A stretch of 8,000 bases of DNA, taken from NCBI GenBank assembly GCA_003248755.1, contig QFQW01000117.1:1-8000 (forward strand), in the 5' to 3' direction. The notes beneath the pieces are model-generated. The model was not told where the DNA came from. It worked only from the letters and a program-made list of their open reading frames with translations, and did not search any database. Numbering within the stretch: the stretch's first letter is position 1; each line of letters starts with the position of its first letter. Positions 6,965 through 8,000 of the stretch are shown in pieces. The DNA is from Chryseobacterium sp. (lineage in GTDB: Bacteria; Bacteroidota; Bacteroidia; Flavobacteriales; Weeksellaceae). The position numbers and the translations under genes are program-made.

Positions 6965-7810
6965 ATGCACGATATTTCAAAATTAAAAAGTATCGCTTCT
7001 CAGGTCAGAAGAGATATTGTAAGAATGGTTCATGCTTGCCAGTCAGGACATCCGGGAGGTTCATTAGGATGCACAGATTTTCTTGTAGCTCTTTATTTTG
7101 ATGCAATGAAGAGAAAAGAAGGCTTCGATATGACGGGAAAAGGCGAAGATGTTTTTTACCTTTCCAACGGCCATATTTCACCTGTTTTTTACAGTGTTTT
7201 GGCGCACGCAGGCTATTTCGACAAATCTGAGCTGGCCACTTTCAGAAAACTGAACTCCAGGTTACAAGGGCATCCGACAACGCACGAGCATCTTCCGGGG
7301 ATTCGCATAGCTTCAGGTTCATTGGGACAAGGTTTGTCCGTTGCCATCGGTCACGCAGTAGGTAAAAAATTAGATAAAGACCCGAATCTCGTTTTCAGCC
7401 TTCACGGTGATGGCGAATTGCAGGAAGGGCAGAACTGGGAAGCCATTATGTATGCTTCTCACAATAAAGTTGATAATCTCATCGCAACGGTCGATTACAA
7501 CGGTCAGCAGATTGATGGTCCGACTTCAAAAGTCCTTTCTCTTGGAAATCTTAAAACCAAATTCGAAGCTTTTGACTGGAAAGTTCTTGAAGTGGAAAAC
7601 GGAAACAATATGGAAGAAATTCTGAGCGTTCTGGATGAAGCCAAATCATTAGCAGGGAAAGGTCAGCCGATTTGTATCTTGTTGAAAACAGGAATGGGCT
7701 ACGGCGTTGATTATATGATGGGAAGCCACGCATGGCACGGAAAAGCACCGAATGACGAGCAACTGGCAAAGGCATTAGACCAATTAGAAGAAACTTTGGG
7801 CGATTATTAA
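6965..7810 (+). CDS. Transketolase, N-terminal (ThDP pyrophosphate-binding) subunit
   Basis: N-terminal half of a split transketolase (EC 2.2.1.1), cytoplasmic, which moves two-carbon units from xylulose 5-phosphate to ribose 5-phosphate or erythrose 4-phosphate. The 281-residue product is the usual length for this subunit. Visible motifs are SGHPGGSLG (His29), RLQGHPTTHEHLPGIRIASG, and the thiamine-diphosphate/Mg2+ motif from GDGELQEGQNWEA (Asp149) to VDYNGQQIDG (Asn179), ending at MGSHAWHGKAPND. The pyrimidine-binding and C-terminal domains are absent and must come from a partner protein. No start of that partner is seen in the 190 nt before the window ends. It lies 4 nt after the transaldolase gene, so translation is probably coupled. 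The pair feeds xylulose 5-phosphate from xylose into central metabolism. Confidence 0.93.
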   Translation: MHDISKLKSIASQVRRDIVRMVHACQSGHPGGSLGCTDFLVALYFDAMKRKEGFDMTGKGEDVFYLSNGHISPVFYSVLAHAGYFDKSELATFRKLNSRLQGHPTTHEHLPGIRIASGSLGQGLSVAIGHAVGKKLDKDPNLVFSLHGDGELQEGQNWEAIMYASHNKVDNLIATVDYNGQQIDGPTSKVLSLGNLKTKFEAFDWKVLEVENGNNMEEILSVLDEAKSLAGKGQPICILLKTGMGYGVDYMMGSHAWHGKAPNDEQLAKALDQLEETLGDY

Positions 7811-7815
7811 AATAA

Positions 7816-7940
7816 TTTGGGCAGCTTAATCCGTCTTCCGTTCCCGCTTTTTTGTGTCATTGCGAACGAAGTGAAGCAATCCATAGAACGTTACAACGCG
7901 CAATGTCACAAAAAGAGCTCCACTCAAGCCGGGCTGCGAG
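7816..7940 (+). repeat. Long nested inverted repeat, copy 2 (3' of transketolase gene)
   Basis: This 125-nt element starts 5 nt after the transketolase stop codon. Its outer arms (7816-7839 and 7919-7940) match copy 1 at 1460-1552 in the same orientation. The middle differs: CTTTTTTGTGTCATTGCG (7847-7864) pairs almost perfectly with CGCAATGTCACAAAAAG (7899-7915). The segment 7857-7881, TCATTGCGAACGAAG and following bases, looks like the well-known ATTGCG...GAAGCAATC dispersed repeat, and has its own hairpin ATTGC (7859-7863) / GCAAT (7876-7880), so one repeat appears nested in another. Confidence 0.85.
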
Positions 7941-8000
7941 AAATCGAGGAACGAGATTCATCGATTCAAAATAAAAATAATAAAGTGGAGATAGATTCGC
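7941..8000. other. Non-coding tail with partial repeat sequence
   Basis: No gene start is visible. AATCGA (7942-7947) can pair with TCGATT (7961-7966). An A/T-rich stretch follows, and the window ends in AGATTCGC, which also follows copy 1 of the long repeat (around 1553-1560). More of the composite repeat probably continues beyond the right edge. Confidence 0.4.

Noticed and set aside
1460..7940. Composite transposon or insertion sequence bounded by the long repeats
   Set aside because: The repeats are about 100 nt and non-coding, and no transposase or integrase gene lies in the window.

Overview
The window reads as chromosomal DNA of a Flavobacteriia member (Bacteroidota), most likely Chryseobacterium or a close relative. 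Evidence: moderate-to-low GC, A-rich start regions without Shine-Dalgarno sequences, proteins of Bacteroidota type (the GH43 enzyme closely resembles, from memory, the Bacteroides ovatus xylosidase/arabinosidase), a transketolase split into subunits, and intergenic repeats of kinds I recall from Chryseobacterium genomes. The genus is inference.

All six genes are on the + strand and form a glucuronoxylan/pentose catabolism locus. From left to right: a GPH-family sugar:cation symporter cut by the left edge (1-1445); a repeat-rich gap; a GH10 endo-xylanase lipoprotein (1711-2832); a 42-nt gap filled by a 14-bp tandem repeat; a cytoplasmic GH43 beta-xylosidase/arabinofuranosidase (2875-3849); a gap with two copies of a double-hairpin repeat; an exported GH67 alpha-glucuronidase (3988-6036); a gap with a terminator, an operator-like inverted repeat and a palindrome (6037-6306); a transaldolase of the TalC/FSA-like family (6307-6960); and, 4 nt later, the N-terminal transketolase subunit (6965-7810). 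The last 190 nt hold a second copy of the long repeat that also follows the symporter gene. No gene-free stretch exceeds 300 nt.

Proposed pathway: GH10 cuts xylan or long xylo-oligosaccharides outside the cytoplasm. GH67 removes (4-O-methyl-)glucuronic acid from the non-reducing ends of aldouronic acids in the periplasm. The symporter carries xylo-oligosaccharides, xylobiose or xylose across the inner membrane, and GH43 releases xylose (and possibly arabinose) in the cytoplasm. Transaldolase and transketolase then pass the pentose phosphates through the non-oxidative pentose phosphate pathway. Xylose isomerase, xylulokinase, a SusC/SusD pair, a regulator and the C-terminal transketolase half are not visible here.

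The enzymes are conventional and I see no wholly new gene system. The unexpected material lies between the genes. Every sizeable gap is largely occupied by a structured repeat of a different kind. Two long copies of a nested palindrome begin 5 and 14 nt after stop codons and keep their outer arms while the inner stem changes sequence but still pairs.
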